In this document: positions 32,501 to 33,654 of the stretch, in pieces
Numbering within the stretch: the first letter of the stretch is position 1
How the letters are laid out: each line of letters begins with the position of its first letter
IMG/VR virus record: IMGVR_UViG_3300032326_002081
Span: 1 to 33,654 of that record
Length of the DNA stretch: 33,654 nt
Origin: a virus
Reading direction: 5' to 3' (one strand)
The notes under the pieces: generated by a model
Databases searched by the model: none
Told to the model about the DNA's origin: nothing
The model's input: the letters and a program-made list of their open reading frames with translations, nothing else
Made by a program: the position numbers and the translations under genes

Positions 32501-33654
32501 TTAGCTGCTAAGAGACTTTGTGAAGATTATGAAGTAGCTGAAAGATTGGTTGCTAAAGCTATTGAAACAAAAAATTCAATGGAAAAAACTGCTGGAATGA
32601 AGGTCACTCAAAATAAATCTGAATGTCTTACTTTTGTATGTACTGCAGAAGATTTAGATGGTGTTTCTCCATCAGATGAAGGATTCGAAGAATCATTCAA
32701 GCAAAAGGCAATTTCTGTACTTCAAGGACATGGTTTTACTGTTGACCCTGGTACATTTTCTTTCACTGATTTACATGTAAGCAGCAATGGAGATATTACA
32801 GCAAGAGTATCAACTACTGTTACCAAATCATTTGATGTTGAAGAAAATCCAGAAGGTGAGATTGTTGACTCCGAAAATCCAATGGAAGGCCCTGTTGATA
32901 ATGGCGAAATTGTCATGACAGATTCAGCCAGAGTAGCAAGAAGAGATAGAAGAGCTCAACTTTTAGCAAGATATGCTCAGGTACCGGGTATGGGTACAGC
33001 GCCTCAAGGTCCAGCAGCTGGACCAGTTGACCCTAATCTTGGAATCGGAGCAGCACCTGCTGCAACAGATCCTGGCATTTTAGGTATGACAGGAAGCACT
33101 GCAGAGGGTGTTTCAGACGAAGATCCTATGGCTTCTGGAGACACAGAAGCAGGTGAGAAAAAACCTTGGGGAAGTATTTGTCCAGTTTGTGGCTCAGATG
33201 ATGTTAATATTTCAGAATCTAACGCAGATTGTCAATCTTGCGGAACCACATACAAGATTCTCCAATCTATTGAGCTCATCTCACTTGGTGAAAAGGGCAA
33301 AGATGGAGACTTGACTGAAGAAGGCGGAGAAGATCTCATGGGTGGATTAGGAGAGATGACTGCTCCTGCAGAAACTCCTGCCGTAGGAGCTGAAGCTGGC
33401 GGAATGGGAGCTGCTCCTGCAGCACCTCCAGTTCCAGGCATGGCTCCTGTAGCAAATTCTAAATCCATGTTTAGATTGGCAGCTACAGTTGATTCAGATG
33501 TTTACTTAAGAACTGCAATGCCAGACTTTGATAAATCGTCTGAAAAAAGATTGCCGATTGGTATGATTTGCCCTGGTTGTGGATCAAGAGAAGCTCACAA
33601 GGTAAATAACAATACATTCTGTTATGATTGTGGAAATTATGCCAAAACTACAGT
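29501..33654 (+). CDS. Prohead maturation protease fused to a giant scaffold-like protein, 3'-truncated by window edge
   Basis: The frame from ATG(29501; AAGGAAA upstream) is open to the last base, at least 1384 residues. Residues ~65-250 match phage prohead proteases: KLLWVRARAIDADTVNANGDYF, IYTNHKND (candidate catalytic His126), then HDVSMGCSVDY (candidate Ser177), CSKCKNKAYTEKDYCEC (Cys187 onward, zinc-like) and LKFIELSCVGDGAFETCEI. A Pro/Ala/Gln-rich linker, Ala/Lys/Glu-rich helical blocks (scaffold-like) and two related segments at 31997-32100 and 32198-32310 follow. Near the C-terminal part seen lie two zinc-ribbon motifs: CPVCG...CQSCG (from Cys1227) and CPGCG...CYDCG (from Cys1357). 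Cellular or T4-type prohead proteases are about 200-250 residues, so this is a large fusion. The true C-terminus lies outside; the major capsid gene may follow. Confidence 0.9.
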   Translation, partial: MKKVAKGGAITINSFLNEGDRNVARNHMLKTASSNMREAAKIGLQSLYADPKEVLEKYKDFDIVKEMQARKGAKLLWVRARAIDADTVNANGDYFSKEELLKEHEIKGEKIPSYKTFEGVPIYTNHKNDDIEQAKGMVVYAEWDDTENCVYCTFFVDEEAYPDIARNIRTGVIHDVSMGCSVDYGICSKCKNKAYTEKDYCECLKKYKGKNDPQTGKKVYEENYKLKFIELSCVGDGAFETCEIQEIYDVDDVLSAAEDLEKKANEICSNIVLAFDGAPSNPLERVAYENCLRTAQNASQTAIKLAQNAGTLVGGPLLAGPGVNQNSTVAAVLQGLGIDPRSGLNVLDLINLSLNFLEVAVMNLFARKDNVDLTHVGKITKAMADLQGTMQDMIDDGVDVGSGQRPQPINAGQQTQQAVSPAPNPANANVGLANYTQAGNVGKIMDFSNPVATNPVGGGVALASSNLNLVWASKDGKREVFASTNNNVREPSSKVLRLTENLLSLKNSLNDSEIQKRVETVIRVSNERNKNIKTNAPILAEGRNQMDHFAKIASEQRKKLAAAVTIDFKVEDATGNRVVLSTDGSITGFTNGKRTAWEPILTENQINMMENGQGTRVAAELLNEYGKFVRTALLDVKERLDDREKQLEEVRTGEGYDGKSKYDALSEQHKPELNVTREESLKDKQTGKGAEGVKEKLLADAGLYGRKVKDEDVMKSLFTLIDEVNKGVPTEVLEKQLQDCRTDGKASAHEIMAATINALGKAVVSAMETPNTIMRVAQTLANEEALPEMVGTAAAAAPMDEANAEKAEFFGTEEAPMDSVTAVLKQLGAAVSGEITAKDLSDALSVAVEEGEITKEGVTRIAELLMADANIPEEGLDVEATPSKNEELKQALTSAVDSDKNLISKEDLKSAISAMAMSASDSGVTPDEVVDTVDSMPENQLVAAINRAKTASATEARLRARARREFWGVKTASTKDINNNVIGWLADYSTNFDISTKKIALAAKRLCEDYEVAERLVAKAIETKNSMEKTAGMKVTQNKSECLTFVCTAEDLDGVSPSDEGFEESFKQKAISVLQGHGFTVDPGTFSFTDLHVSSNGDITARVSTTVTKSFDVEENPEGEIVDSENPMEGPVDNGEIVMTDSARVARRDRRAQLLARYAQVPGMGTAPQGPAAGPVDPNLGIGAAPAATDPGILGMTGSTAEGVSDEDPMASGDTEAGEKKPWGSICPVCGSDDVNISESNADCQSCGTTYKILQSIELISLGEKGKDGDLTEEGGEDLMGGLGEMTAPAETPAVGAEAGGMGAAPAAPPVPGMAPVANSKSMFRLAATVDSDVYLRTAMPDFDKSSEKRLPIGMICPGCGSREAHKVNNNTFCYDCGNYAKTT

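Noticed and set aside
1-33654. Alternative genetic code (TAG or TGA reassigned)
   Set aside because: TAA, TAG and TGA all end genes at sensible positions (e.g. TAG after the large terminase, TGA after dUTPase-operon HAD), so code 11 holds; the UGA at 21535 is treated as a local oddity.
1-33654. tRNA genes, CRISPR arrays and insertion sequences
   Set aside because: I saw no cloverleaf with TTCGA-type arm, no spaced direct repeats and no transposase; GTCGAATCC at 29386 is part of a terminator hairpin.

Overview
The window is a stretch of a tailed double-stranded DNA phage genome (Caudoviricetes). It is AT-rich and almost fully coding. Terminase, portal and maturation-protease genes lie beside phage-type nucleotide, replication and sigma-factor genes, with short intergenic gaps, frequent 1-4 nt overlaps and no cellular housekeeping context. 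The density of auxiliary genes (eukaryotic-type ribonucleotide reductase, sliding clamp and clamp loader, two sigma factors, a short adenylosuccinate synthetase, glycosyltransferases, UDP-galactopyranose mutase) suggests a large genome. I cannot name the host. TAA, TAG and TGA all end genes, so the code is standard. Both ends cut through genes.

Layout. 1-4.07 kb: nucleotide metabolism, with the C-terminal three quarters of a class Ia ribonucleotide reductase large subunit, a small opposite-strand gene, dUTPase, a HAD phosphatase and two conserved small proteins. 4.05-5.74 kb, minus strand: a tandem pair of duplicated GT-A glycosyltransferases. 5.79-11.77 kb, plus strand: replication and transcription control, with a degenerate metallopeptidase-like protein, DnaX-like clamp loader, SigH-like sigma factor, short PurA/PurZ-like synthetase, DnaN sliding clamp, delta-like clamp-loader subunit and a second small sigma factor. 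11.76-14.57 kb, minus strand: a 938-residue protein with a zinc-metalloprotease motif. 14.72-33.65 kb, plus strand: packaging and head module, with a putative small terminase, large terminase, UDP-galactopyranose mutase, several unrecognised proteins, a DUF192 protein, a portal fused to a DUF559-like nuclease domain, and a protease-scaffold protein of at least 1384 residues that runs off the right end.

How the parts fit. The clamp, DnaX-like ATPase and delta-like protein could form a phage-specific processivity apparatus; no DNA polymerase lies in the window. RNR, dUTPase and the PurA/PurZ-like enzyme shape the nucleotide pool. The sigma factors may redirect host RNA polymerase: at least eight genes carry a TATAAT-like hexamer 6-8 nt before the start codon, which predicts leaderless transcripts. 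The glycosyltransferases and the mutase suggest sugar decoration, possibly with galactofuranose. The strongest candidates for new biology are the portal-nuclease fusion, the giant protease-scaffold fusion with zinc ribbons, the palindrome built into the PurA/PurZ-like gene's promoter, the leaderless promoter class, a DUF192 domain lying in frame behind a UGA stop, and a recurrent basic-x-Ala-small motif in the head-module proteins.
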